Assembly: GCA_031282905.1 (NCBI GenBank)
Contig: JAITCV010000233.1
Coordinates: 1 to 15,152 of the forward strand
Source: Azoarcus sp.
GTDB taxonomy: Bacteria; Pseudomonadota; Gammaproteobacteria; Burkholderiales; Rhodocyclaceae
Length of the DNA: 15,152 nt
Direction: 5' to 3'
Shown here piece after piece: positions 1 through 6,964 of the stretch. A program made the position numbers and the translations under genes. A model generated the notes under the pieces. It did not search any database. It had not been told where the DNA came from and worked only from the letters and a program-made list of their open reading frames with translations. The stretch's first letter is position 1, and each line of letters opens with the position of its first letter.

Positions 1-1241
1 GCGGCGGCGAGGCGGGCTTCCTGATCCAGCACGCGCGCGCGCAGCGTCAAGCCAAGGTCCGCGTGTTGATGCAGGGTGTATTGCGGCAAGGCGAAGGGGG
101 CAAGGCAATGGCTGACATCCACGTTGTTGATCCATTGCCCGGCCAAGGTCCGGAAGCGCACGGGCGGGCGGCCATGGAAATCGCGCAGGAGGGGGCCGTC
201 GGCGCTCATCGCCATTTCCGCCCAGTCTCCCGTGCGATAGCGCAGCAACGGCAGGTAGACGTTGAAGCCGCCGGTCAAGGTGATTTCGCCGCGTTCTCCC
301 TGGGCGGCGGGGCGGCCATCGGGCAGCAGGGTTTCGATGTACAGACGGTTTTGCAGCAGCAGATGCCCGCCCATCCAGGGTAGAAAGACCGCGATCGGGC
401 CGATCTCGTTCATCGAGTAGATGTCCAGCACGGGGCAGGCAAAACGGTTTTCCAGTTGAACGCGCAGTCCTTCGGAGAGCGCCATCGAGGTCGATAACAG
501 CGCGCGCGGCCGATGCCGCATGGGCAGGCGGGCGAGTTCGGCAAGCGATAGCGGATCGCCGGTGATCAGCTCCGGCGCAAGGGCGTCGAGATAGCGCGCG
601 CGGTCGTCCGGATCGCGCCAGTCGCCGGGATGCAGGTTGAGCTTGGCGAGTCCCGCTTCGCCCATCAACGGGTTGACCGAGATATAGGTGAAGCAGCGGC
701 GCTGGAAACCGGCCAGTACGACGCTGACATCGCCCTTGCCCGCCTGGAGCCTTATCCCGAAATGCGCCAGGGCGCGGCGATGAAAGGCCAGGTAGCTGGC
801 GGCGACGCGCGGATGCGAGGGCAGTTTGAGCGGATGCCCGGTGGTGGCGCTGGTGGAATATTCGATCAGACGATCCAGCGGCAAGCCGTCCGGCACGAAG
901 CGCGTGATGTCGCGGCTCAGGTCGGCGCGGGAAATAGTCGGGATGTCGGCGAATCTTGCGGGCGCGGAGCCGCGGGCGCGATAGCCGGGGACGCGGCGGT
1001 AAACACAGGCGACGAATTCGGCAAGCCAGGCGGGCGCGTCCGCCTGGCCGAGATGGGCGTCCAGGATTTCATCGGTGAAACGGCGCAGGAGCGGCAGATC
1101 ATCTTCGAGCAGGCGGTGACCGCTACGGTTGCGGTAGATCGGCGCGGCGGGGTGCTCGCGGAGACGGGCGAGCATCGCCCGGCCATCATCGCTCAAGATG
1201 GGGAACAGGCGTTCGTCGGGAAGCGTGCCGTCATTTGCCAT
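1..1241 (-). CDS. Adenylate-forming ligase, PaaK/F390-synthetase-like (3' end off the window)
   Basis: The 413 residues visible form an ANL-type adenylating enzyme, which would activate a carboxylate with ATP and usually pass it to CoA or another thiol. The A3-like nucleotide loop is YSTSATTGHP at residues 128-137. The A5-like motif YSMNE is at 275-279 and the A7-like motif YRTGD at 335-339. This set fits phenylacetate-CoA ligase and coenzyme F390 synthetase relatives of about 430 residues, so only the last few tens of residues should be missing. The ATG at 1241 lies 15 bases after the TGA of the upstream gene, so it is probably the fourth gene of the operon. The start has only a weak ribosome site (GAGA). 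The loop has Ala where family members usually have Gly. The substrate cannot be read from sequence. The family call is good; the role is unknown. Confidence 0.8.
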   Translation of the reverse strand, partial: MANDGTLPDERLFPILSDDGRAMLARLREHPAAPIYRNRSGHRLLEDDLPLLRRFTDEILDAHLGQADAPAWLAEFVACVYRRVPGYRARGSAPARFADIPTISRADLSRDITRFVPDGLPLDRLIEYSTSATTGHPLKLPSHPRVAASYLAFHRRALAHFGIRLQAGKGDVSVVLAGFQRRCFTYISVNPLMGEAGLAKLNLHPGDWRDPDDRARYLDALAPELITGDPLSLAELARLPMRHRPRALLSTSMALSEGLRVQLENRFACPVLDIYSMNEIGPIAVFLPWMGGHLLLQNRLYIETLLPDGRPAAQGERGEITLTGGFNVYLPLLRYRTGDWAEMAMSADGPLLRDFHGRPPVRFRTLAGQWINNVDVSHCLAPFALPQYTLHQHADLGLTLRARVLDQEARLAA

Positions 1242-1256
1242 GCAATCTCGCGTAGG

Positions 1257-1826
1257 TCATTCACGTGTGTATTTGTCGGCGGCTTCGGCGGCGGCTTTGC
1301 GGATCAGCGCTTCGCGGATTTTGCGGGCGCGCTTTTCCGCCTCGCGCGTCGCCGCGACGATGCGGCGGCGTTCGGTGCTGCTCAGGGCTTGCAAACGGTC
1401 CTGGGCCTGGGGCTCGGTTTCGCCCGCCGGGCGCAGTTCCAGATCGGAGAGGACGATGCGGACGAATTCTTCCCGGCGCTCGGGATCGAGGATATAGCGC
1501 TCCGCTTGGTATTCGTCCGCCAGCGCCCGCACGGTTTCGCCAAGGATGTGGAGCAGTCGCGTCCGCCCGAGACAAGCTTGCAAACGCTCGTCGGCGAGGA
1601 ACCAGCAGCCGATGGCGCAGAGCGTTTTCCAGTTGGTTGTCGACCATTTGAGCGTATTCAAATCCTCCGCCGAACACGGCTCTCCCATCTCGTGGCTGAT
1701 GTCGAAGACCAGCGCGTCCAGATGAACGGTGCTCGAATGACCATCGCGGGGCGGATCGAGAAAATCGCGCGGCGTATCGGCCAAACGCCGCAGCAGGGTT
1801 TCGAGCGCCGGGCCTTCGTGTTTCAT
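1257..1826 (-). CDS. Hypothetical protein, 189 aa, third gene of the vWA operon
   Basis: I do not recognise a family. The start is the ATG at 1826, which overlaps the TGA of the vWA gene as ATGA and implies translational coupling. Longer in-frame starts would run into that gene and are rejected. The N-terminal part is acidic to neutral and predicted helical, with Cys at residues 51, 70, 74 and 85. The motif LDALVFDISHEMGEP sits near residues 36-50. Residues 150-189 form a strongly charged Ala/Arg/Lys/Glu helix that could be a coiled coil or a nucleic-acid or protein contact. No signal peptide or membrane segment is visible, so it is likely cytoplasmic. Its fixed position between the vWA protein and the ligase suggests it works with them, but that is inference. 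Confidence 0.8.
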   Translation of the reverse strand: MKHEGPALETLLRRLADTPRDFLDPPRDGHSSTVHLDALVFDISHEMGEPCSAEDLNTLKWSTTNWKTLCAIGCWFLADERLQACLGRTRLLHILGETVRALADEYQAERYILDPERREEFVRIVLSDLELRPAGETEPQAQDRLQALSSTERRRIVAATREAEKRARKIREALIRKAAAEAADKYTRE

Positions 1827-3619
1827 CCGTCTTGCCTTCCGGGAGCCGCGAGTCCGCCACGATGGCGGTAGCTGAAGTCGCAGGCGAAGGCCATGAGCTG
1901 TTCCCAATCGGTGATCCGGTGCAAGGCCCAGCCCTGGGTGTGGACGGCTCTGTCGATGATTTTGCTGGAATAAGCAGGCGGAAGATTCAGCGCCAAGGTG
2001 CCGCCCGCGCCCGCGCGCGCCAATGCGTGCGCCGCGATATTCCATCCGGAATGCCTTTTCTCATCTTGTGCAAACATGGTGTCGATACCGTCGTCGGAAA
2101 TCATCAGGATGTGCGTGGCGCGCTTGCGTCCCGGTTCGGCGGCATAAGTTTCGCGCAGGCAATGGATGGGAAACGCGGTTGCGCCGCCAAAGTAGTCCGT
2201 CAACACGGCGAGTATTTCCCGAGGATCGGCGATGAAGCCGGGTGTTCGCCGTACTTGCCGCTTGCCGCTCCAGAGCGTGACTTGCACCTTCGCCCCAACG
2301 CGCAGCGCCGAAAGCGCGATGATGGCCCCGGCGAGCGCCAGCCAGGAAACTTCACGCCGTGGGTCGGGCATGGAGCCCGAACTGTCGACGTAGATATCCA
2401 GGTCGATCGGCGTCATGCTCGCCGCTTCGCCCGGCTGCTCGCCGTACAGACGTTTGACGGTCGTCATGCCGGGGATGACACGTGGCGATTGCAGCACGCT
2501 TTGCAGCCAGTCCACCGTGTCGAGCGGATCGCCGCAATCCCACGGTTCGAGCCCTTCGGGCAGGGGTTCTGCGCCGGACGGGGAAAGTTGTCGCGGGTAG
2601 GGAATCAGGTACGGCAGCGCGCGCTCATGGTAGTAGCGGATGGCGATGTCGTGTTCGCTCATCTCGATGCCGCTCGCCCGCAGGATTTCTCCGTACTCGA
2701 AGGGTTCGCGCGCCTGTCCCCCGGCGCGTTCGCCATGCCGCGCCCCGGCCATATCGAATTCATTGTCATCCTTGCCTTCACTGTCTTCTTCCGCTTCGCC
2801 GTCTTCCCCGGTGATCAGCGGATCTTCGGCGGGGTGGATGGCGCCGCCGATTTCACCCGGCTCGATTTCGATGATGCCGTATGGATTGCAGCCGCACCCG
2901 GCGGAGGCCATGTCATGCAGCCAGCACAGGCGGCGCGCGCGCCTTTCATCGTCGGCGACGATATAGGACAGCATCAAGGCGGCGAAGCGTCCCGCGCCAT
3001 CCAGCCAGTCGCGCGCATAGACCCGGATCAGGCGCGCGCCCAGCCAGGCGTCGGCCTCGAAGCGCTCATCCGGCCGCGCCGCGCAGAGGCTGCCCTTTTC
3101 CAATTGCCAGAGCCGCTCGTAGATGCGCATCGTGAGATCCCAGGCCCCTGCTTGCGCCGGGGCTTGGTCATCCGCGCGTCCGGTTATTTTTGGGTAGATG
3201 TCGGCCATCCGCAGGCCGGACTGGCGTTGCAGGCGGTCGTTGATGAGGAGATCGGTGTAGAGGTTCGCCAGCATCGGGGCGTGGCAGGTCAAGGTGGGCA
3301 AAGCCTGGCGCATCCGGGCGAGCAGGCGGAAGTTGTCGGTCGCGTTGGCTGGGGCGAGCACGTGGTGGCCGATTTCATGGGCTAATATTTCCAGTGCATA
3401 GTCATCCAGCCCCAATTCGGCAACGGCTTGCAGGTCGATGACCACGCGTTGATCGGCGAAGCGGATCATGGCGAAACTGCCGTCCAGCCCCGCTTCGCGT
3501 GCGGCTTGCGTGCGGCCGCACAGCATCGCGGGTTGCAGGCGGGTGTAGCGGCTCCAGATCGCCAGCGCCTTGGGCCAGGCGGCCTGCCATTTTTCCAGAA
3601 GCGCGCTGTCCGCCTTCAT
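1823..3619 (-). CDS. vWA-domain protein with N-terminal HEIGHH metallopeptidase-like domain
   Basis: This 598-residue cytoplasmic protein has two recognisable parts. Near residues 60-130 is a metallopeptidase-like region with HEIGHH at 81-86, the classic HExxH zinc site, followed by NLYTDLLINDRL. A very acidic linker lies at 267-289. The C-terminal part from about 405 is a von Willebrand A domain with a complete MIDAS: DSSGS at 412-416, Thr481 in GGATAFP, and Asp509/510 in ISDDGID. The order recalls the DUF2201-type metallopeptidase plus vWA-like proteins that often partner MoxR AAA+ ATPases, though no such ATPase is seen here. A Cys-rich patch (Cys232, Cys242, Cys244) lies between the domains. 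The start at 3619 overlaps the preceding stop as ATGA; a longer start at 3724 would overlap the upstream gene by over 100 bases and is not favoured. Activity as a protease is unproven. Confidence 0.85.
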   Translation of the reverse strand: MKADSALLEKWQAAWPKALAIWSRYTRLQPAMLCGRTQAAREAGLDGSFAMIRFADQRVVIDLQAVAELGLDDYALEILAHEIGHHVLAPANATDNFRLLARMRQALPTLTCHAPMLANLYTDLLINDRLQRQSGLRMADIYPKITGRADDQAPAQAGAWDLTMRIYERLWQLEKGSLCAARPDERFEADAWLGARLIRVYARDWLDGAGRFAALMLSYIVADDERRARRLCWLHDMASAGCGCNPYGIIEIEPGEIGGAIHPAEDPLITGEDGEAEEDSEGKDDNEFDMAGARHGERAGGQAREPFEYGEILRASGIEMSEHDIAIRYYHERALPYLIPYPRQLSPSGAEPLPEGLEPWDCGDPLDTVDWLQSVLQSPRVIPGMTTVKRLYGEQPGEAASMTPIDLDIYVDSSGSMPDPRREVSWLALAGAIIALSALRVGAKVQVTLWSGKRQVRRTPGFIADPREILAVLTDYFGGATAFPIHCLRETYAAEPGRKRATHILMISDDGIDTMFAQDEKRHSGWNIAAHALARAGAGGTLALNLPPAYSSKIIDRAVHTQGWALHRITDWEQLMAFACDFSYRHRGGLAAPGRQDG

Positions 3620-4611
3620 GACAAGGCCAGCAATCGAATGAAATGGGAATAGGGCGAATGAACCGCCGCCGTGGCCGGGCCGCACACCGCCCGCAAACCC
3701 GCGGGCGGCAGATCGAGCGCGCAATGTTCCTCTCCGAGCCGCAATACGTTGCCATCGAGCGAAAGCGCCCCGCTACCCGTGGTTCCGGCGGCGAATTCGT
3801 CCAATGATCCGGCGTGCAGTACTGCGCCAAAGGCGTCCGCGCACAGGTACCAATATCGATCCGCGCTGTTGACGACGAAACCTTCCCCATGGACGCGGAC
3901 TTCCGGCGGGCATGGGAATGGCCCGCCAAAACCGGTGAAGCCGCCGATTGCGTGCGTGGCCCGCAGGCCGCGTTCGGCGGGCCGCTCCGGATCGAACCAG
4001 GGATGGTTTTCGAGATGGGTCAGCGTGGCGGCGACGTCCGTTCCGGGCGCGCATGCCAAGGCTTGCGTCGCCAGTTCGGGCGCAAGCCTGCGTGCCACCT
4101 CCAGGGCGCTGGTACGGAAATGCGCCACGCCGTGACGCCAGGCCAGGACTTGCCCGAGTTGTTTCAGGCTGGTGAGATCGGCGCATTGGCTGGCAAGGCG
4201 GCCCATGTCCTGCGCCCACCGGTTTGTCCGGACGCCGTTGATCGGCAGCAGATAGAGCGCGGCATTGAAGAGTGCGCCCAGCGTCTCACAAGGCTGGCGC
4301 AAGGCCAGCGGCAGGCACGCGGGCAGCACATCGCGCCAGAGCGCCTGGATGAACGGATGATCGTGTTTGCCGCGCAGCGCGAGGTTCAGGCCGACATCGA
4401 AAGCGGCGAAAAGCAGGCCATCCATCCGTTCCGGGGCGAGCGCTTCCGCCTGGGCGGCAAGCCTGTCCAGCGGGCCGCGCAGCAAGGCTTTGACGATGCC
4501 GACGTCGAAACCAGGCTGCATTCGGCAGGCTTCGCTCACCCGCGCGTTGAACTGGCCGCGTCCGGCTTGCAGCACACGCGCCAGTGCGGAGGAAAGTGGT
4601 TCGGGGGTCAT
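3616..4611 (-). CDS. Hypothetical protein, 331 aa, first gene of the vWA operon
   Basis: I do not recognise a family. Residues 1-200 read as short amphipathic helices in repeated pairs, HEAT-like in character. Residues 215-310 are Gly- and beta-rich, with GGFTGFGGPFPCPP at 223-236 and a strand-rich end near GNVLRLGEEHCALDLP (287-302). There is no signal peptide or membrane segment. It is the first gene visible in the operon, starting 100 bases downstream of argC. Its TGA overlaps the ATG of the vWA gene, so the two products are probably made in step and may bind each other. The ATG at 4611 has only a weak AAAGA ribosome site. A role as scaffold or regulator for the vWA protein is a guess. Confidence 0.8.
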   Translation of the reverse strand: MTPEPLSSALARVLQAGRGQFNARVSEACRMQPGFDVGIVKALLRGPLDRLAAQAEALAPERMDGLLFAAFDVGLNLALRGKHDHPFIQALWRDVLPACLPLALRQPCETLGALFNAALYLLPINGVRTNRWAQDMGRLASQCADLTSLKQLGQVLAWRHGVAHFRTSALEVARRLAPELATQALACAPGTDVAATLTHLENHPWFDPERPAERGLRATHAIGGFTGFGGPFPCPPEVRVHGEGFVVNSADRYWYLCADAFGAVLHAGSLDEFAAGTTGSGALSLDGNVLRLGEEHCALDLPPAGLRAVCGPATAAVHSPYSHFIRLLALS

Positions 4612-4711
4612 TCTTTTAGCCTGAAAAGCAAGGCAGTCAAAACCGCCGCGCTTTCTCGTCGACCGTCAGCCAGCTACGGTTCGAGCGGCCGTCTCGCCCT
4701 GTTCCAGCCAC

Positions 4712-5743
4712 TCAGGGGCTGACCGGCGCCATGGTGAGGCCAAGGTTTTCCGCCTTGCCGAACATGATGTTCATGTTCTGTACCGCCTGCCCCGCCGCCC
4801 CCTTGACCAGATTGTCGATGACCGACAAGATGACCACGGTATCGCCATCCTGCGGGCGGTGCACCGCGATCCGGCAGAGGTTGGAAGCCCGTACCGAGCG
4901 TGTTTCCGGATGGCTGCCAGCGGGCAGGACGTCGACGAAATATTCGTCCCGATAACGCGTCTCGAAGAGCGTCTGCAAGTCGACGTCGCGCTTCAGGCGG
5001 GCATAAAGGGTGGCGTGGATGCCCCGTACCATCGGGGTCAGGTGGGGCACGAAGGTCAGGCCCACGTCCATGCCTTTCGCCATGCGTACCAGGCCCTGGC
5101 GGATTTCCGGCAGGTGACGATGGCCCGCCACGCCGTAAGCCTTGAAACTGTCGGTGACTTCGGAATACAGGTTGCCTGTTTCGGCCTTTTTCCCCGCGCC
5201 CGAGACGCCGGATTTGGCATCCGCGATCAGATGATCGAGTTCGATGATCCCTGCTTTGATCAGCGGCAAAAAACCCAGTTGCACCGCGGTCGGGTAACAG
5301 CCGGGATTGGCGAGCACCCGCGCGTGCCTGATCTGTTCGCGGTTGATTTCCGGCAGGCCATATACCGCTTCGGCCACCAGTTCAGGTGCGGCGTGGGTCA
5401 TCTTGTACCACTTCTCCCACTCGGCGATGTCCTGGATGCGGAAATCCGCGGCAAGGTCGATGACCTTCACCCCGGCGGCGACCAGCGCGGCGGCTTGCCG
5501 CATGGCGATGCCGTTGGGCGTGGCGAAAAACACCACGTCGCATTTTTCGAGCGCGGCTTCGTCCGGGGTGACGAAGCACAAATCCACCCGGCCACGCAGG
5601 CTGGGAAACAGGGCGTCTACCCGTAATCCGGCTTCGCTGCGCGAGGTGATCGCGGTCAGCGTGACTTCCGGATGCGCCGACAAGATGCGCAACAACTCGA
5701 CGCCGGTGTAACCCGTTCCGCCGACGATTCCTGCCTTGATCAT
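4712..5743 (-). CDS. argC: N-acetyl-gamma-glutamyl-phosphate reductase
   Basis: ArgC carries out the third step of arginine synthesis, the NADPH-dependent reduction of N-acetylglutamyl-5-phosphate to the semialdehyde, in the cytoplasm. The 343-residue product matches the usual family length. It begins with the nucleotide-binding motif GIVGGTGYTG (residues 5-14) and has the catalytic cysteine motif ANPGCYPT with Cys149. FFATPNG at 72-78 is also typical. The start is the ATG at 5743, with an AAGGG ribosome site about nine bases upstream; a longer start at 5806 would pass through the terminator hairpin and is rejected. It follows rplM-rpsI, a common betaproteobacterial order, but the hairpin separates it from them, so it may have its own promoter or rely on read-through. 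No ARG box was identified. Confidence 0.97.
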   Translation of the reverse strand: MIKAGIVGGTGYTGVELLRILSAHPEVTLTAITSRSEAGLRVDALFPSLRGRVDLCFVTPDEAALEKCDVVFFATPNGIAMRQAAALVAAGVKVIDLAADFRIQDIAEWEKWYKMTHAAPELVAEAVYGLPEINREQIRHARVLANPGCYPTAVQLGFLPLIKAGIIELDHLIADAKSGVSGAGKKAETGNLYSEVTDSFKAYGVAGHRHLPEIRQGLVRMAKGMDVGLTFVPHLTPMVRGIHATLYARLKRDVDLQTLFETRYRDEYFVDVLPAGSHPETRSVRASNLCRIAVHRPQDGDTVVILSVIDNLVKGAAGQAVQNMNIMFGKAENLGLTMAPVSP

Positions 5744-5765
5744 GATTTTTCCCTTGCCCTGATGA

Positions 5766-5794
5766 GAAAAGCCGCCCCCATGGGACGGCTTTTC
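5766..5794 (-). terminator. Hairpin terminator between rpsI and argC
   Basis: A nine-base-pair stem (5766-5774 with 5786-5794) carries a further CCC/GGG pairing inside and a small loop. On the minus strand the stem ends in CTTTTC, giving a short U run partly within the stem. It lies after the rpsI stop and 22 bases before the argC start, so it should reduce read-through from the ribosomal genes into argC. It is nearly symmetrical (AAAAG on one side, CTTTT on the other) and could act in both directions. Confidence 0.7.
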
Positions 5795-5833
5795 ATGATG
5801 CCACAAAGCAAACAGAGCAAATGAGGCTGTAGT

Positions 5834-5865
5834 GCTTCGAGAACTGATTAACGCTTCGAGAACTG
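5834..5865 (-). repeat. 13-bp direct repeat across the rpsI stop codon
   Basis: The sequence CAGTTCTCGAAGC (minus strand) occurs at 5865-5853, encoding the end of S9 (QFSKR), and again at 5846-5834 just past the stop. The copies are 19 bases apart. It looks like a small duplication of the gene's 3' end. Confidence 0.75.
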
Positions 5866-6240
5866 CTTGGCGCGGCGCGCCTTGCGCAGACCGACTTTCT
5901 TGCGTTCGACTTCGCGCGCATCGCGGGTCACGAAACCAGCGGTGCGCAGGCTGGGCTTGAGTGTGGCGTCGTAGTCGATCAGCGCGCGGGTGATTCCGTG
6001 ACGCACCGCGCCGGCCTGACCGGATTCACCGCCCCCGACGACGTTGACCAGAATGTCGAAACGCGCTTCATTGCCGGTGAGCACCAGAGGCTGACGCACG
6101 ATCATGCGTCCGGTTTCACGGGAGAAAAATTCGTCGACCGGCTTGCCGTTTACGACGATATTGCCCGAGCCCGGCTTGATGAACACGCGCGCGACCGCGG
6201 TCTTGCGACGGCCGGTGCCGTAGTTGTAAGTCACAGCCAT
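5848..6240 (-). CDS. rpsI: 30S ribosomal protein S9
   Basis: S9 is a small-subunit protein whose C-terminal tail reaches toward the P-site tRNA. The 130-residue product has the family's usual length and marks: GTGRRKTAVARV near the start, VNVVGGGESGQAGAVRHGI in the middle, and the basic end GLRKARRAKQFSKR with its conserved terminal Lys-Arg. It starts 10 bases after the rplM stop, so the two form the usual L13-S9 operon from one promoter upstream of rplM. Confidence 0.99.
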   Translation of the reverse strand: MAVTYNYGTGRRKTAVARVFIKPGSGNIVVNGKPVDEFFSRETGRMIVRQPLVLTGNEARFDILVNVVGGGESGQAGAVRHGITRALIDYDATLKPSLRTAGFVTRDAREVERKKVGLRKARRAKQFSKR

Positions 6241-6250
6241 TTATGGCTCC

Positions 6251-6679
6251 TCAAATCTCAAGAACTTTCGGCTGCTGGGCGGTATGCGGATGCGCATCGC
6301 CCGCATAGCACTTCAGCTTCTTCAACATGGCATAGCCCAGTGGGCCTTTCGGCAACATGCCCTTGACCGCCTTTTCCAGCACACGCGCAGGGAAGCGCTG
6401 TTGCAGTTTGGTGAAGTTGGTCTCGTAGATGCCACCGGGATAACCGGAGTGGCGGTAGTATTTCTTGTCCTGCGCCTTGTTGCCAGTCACGCGCAGTTTG
6501 TCGACATTGACGACAATGAGGTAATCGCCGGTATCGACGTGCGGCGTGTAGATTGCCTTGTGCTTGCCACGCAGACGACGGGCAAGCTCCGCAGCGAGAC
6601 GCCCAAGCACCTTGTCCGTGCCATCGACCACGAACCAGTCATGCTGGACTTCATGCGGTTTGGCGGAAAACGTTTTCAT
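6251..6679 (-). CDS. rplM: 50S ribosomal protein L13
   Basis: L13 is an early-assembling large-subunit protein. The 142-residue product is full length and shows the family features WFVVDGTDKVLGRLAAELA near the start, the YTPHVDTGDYLIVVN region, and MLPKGPLG with the HPHTAQQP end. It is the first gene of the rplM-rpsI operon. A clear sigma70 promoter lies 58-86 bases upstream of the ATG, leaving an untranslated leader of about 50 bases. The leader could hold autoregulatory structure, but none was identified. Confidence 0.99.
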   Translation of the reverse strand: MKTFSAKPHEVQHDWFVVDGTDKVLGRLAAELARRLRGKHKAIYTPHVDTGDYLIVVNVDKLRVTGNKAQDKKYYRHSGYPGGIYETNFTKLQQRFPARVLEKAVKGMLPKGPLGYAMLKKLKCYAGDAHPHTAQQPKVLEI

Positions 6680-6736
6680 GTAAACCCTCGAACAGACGGC
6701 CAGGGATGCCGGGCCACCACAAACGGAAAGCGCGTG

Positions 6737-6765
6737 AGACTAGCGTCTTCGAGGCGGGATGTCAA
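6737..6765 (-). promoter_or_regulatory. Sigma70 promoter of rplM-rpsI
   Basis: On the minus strand a perfect TTGACA -35 box (6765-6760) is followed by a 17-base spacer and TAGTCT (6742-6737) as -10. The predicted start is near 6730, about 50 bases before the rplM ATG. Its -35 box lies in an inverted repeat with the -35 of the divergent tRNA promoter. Confidence 0.75.
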
Positions 6766-6809
6766 TGTGTGGCGCGTTCATGTGTCGCGGAAAAATATTG
6801 ACATCCTGC
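6754..6809. repeat. Inverted repeat containing both divergent -35 boxes
   Basis: The arm ATTGACATCCYGC occurs on the minus strand at 6766-6754 and on the plus strand at 6797-6809. They match at 12 of 13 bases and are separated by 30 bases. Each arm contains a perfect TTGACA. The identity goes past the -35 hexamer, so this could be a shared operator or reflect similar promoter demands. Confidence 0.7.
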
Positions 6810-6825
6810 GCCCAGTTCCTATAAT
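6798..6825 (+). promoter_or_regulatory. Consensus sigma70 promoter of tRNA-Arg
   Basis: A perfect TTGACA (6798-6803), a 16-base spacer and a perfect TATAAT (6820-6825) lie just upstream of the tRNA. The transcript should start near 6832, about 15 bases before the mature 5' end. A GC-rich stretch (GCCGC) directly after the -10 is the type of discriminator seen at stringently controlled stable-RNA promoters. Confidence 0.9.
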
Positions 6826-6846
6826 GCCGCTCTCTCGCAAGAGAAA

Positions 6847-6923
6847 GCGCCCGTAGCTCAGTTGGATAGAGTACTTGGCTACGAACCAAGGGGTCGGAGG
6901 TTCGAATCCTTCCGGGCGCGCCA
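6847..6923 (+). tRNA. tRNA-Arg (anticodon ACG)
   Basis: The 77-base gene folds as a standard tRNA. It has a seven-pair acceptor stem (GCGCCCG with CGGGCGC), a D arm starting GCTC, an anticodon stem CTTGG/CCAAG around loop CTACGAA with anticodon ACG, a T arm GGAGG/CCTTC with loop TTCGAAT, and an encoded CCA end. With A34 changed to inosine it would read CGU, CGC and CGA. It has its own consensus promoter and a hairpin terminator shortly after the 3' end. Confidence 0.98.
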
Positions 6924-6931
6924 TACAAATC

Positions 6932-6964
6932 AAGGGGTTGGACGCATTCGCGCCCAGCCCCTTT
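6932..6964 (+). terminator. Terminator of tRNA-Arg
   Basis: A ten-pair stem with one G-U pair (AAGGGGTTGG, 6932-6941, with CCAGCCCCTT, 6954-6963) closes a 12-base loop. It is followed by T-rich sequence (TTTCCGTTCCCTTTCC). It begins eight bases after the encoded CCA. Confidence 0.65.

Noticed and set aside
630..1871. Plus-strand open frame of 413 codons opposite the ligase and the 189-aa gene
   Set aside because: It spans two well-supported minus-strand genes and reads as low-complexity Arg/Gly/Ala sequence with no domain.
1832..3385. Plus-strand open frame of 517 codons opposite the vWA gene
   Set aside because: High-GC coding DNA often gives long antisense frames. The product shows no family motif, while the opposite strand encodes HEIGHH and MIDAS motifs with overlapping starts and stops.
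4612..4646. TTGACT and TAAAAG as a promoter for the vWA operon
   Set aside because: The spacing (16) is acceptable, but transcription would begin after the ATG at 4611, so it would work only for a leaderless or later start. Not strong enough to annotate.
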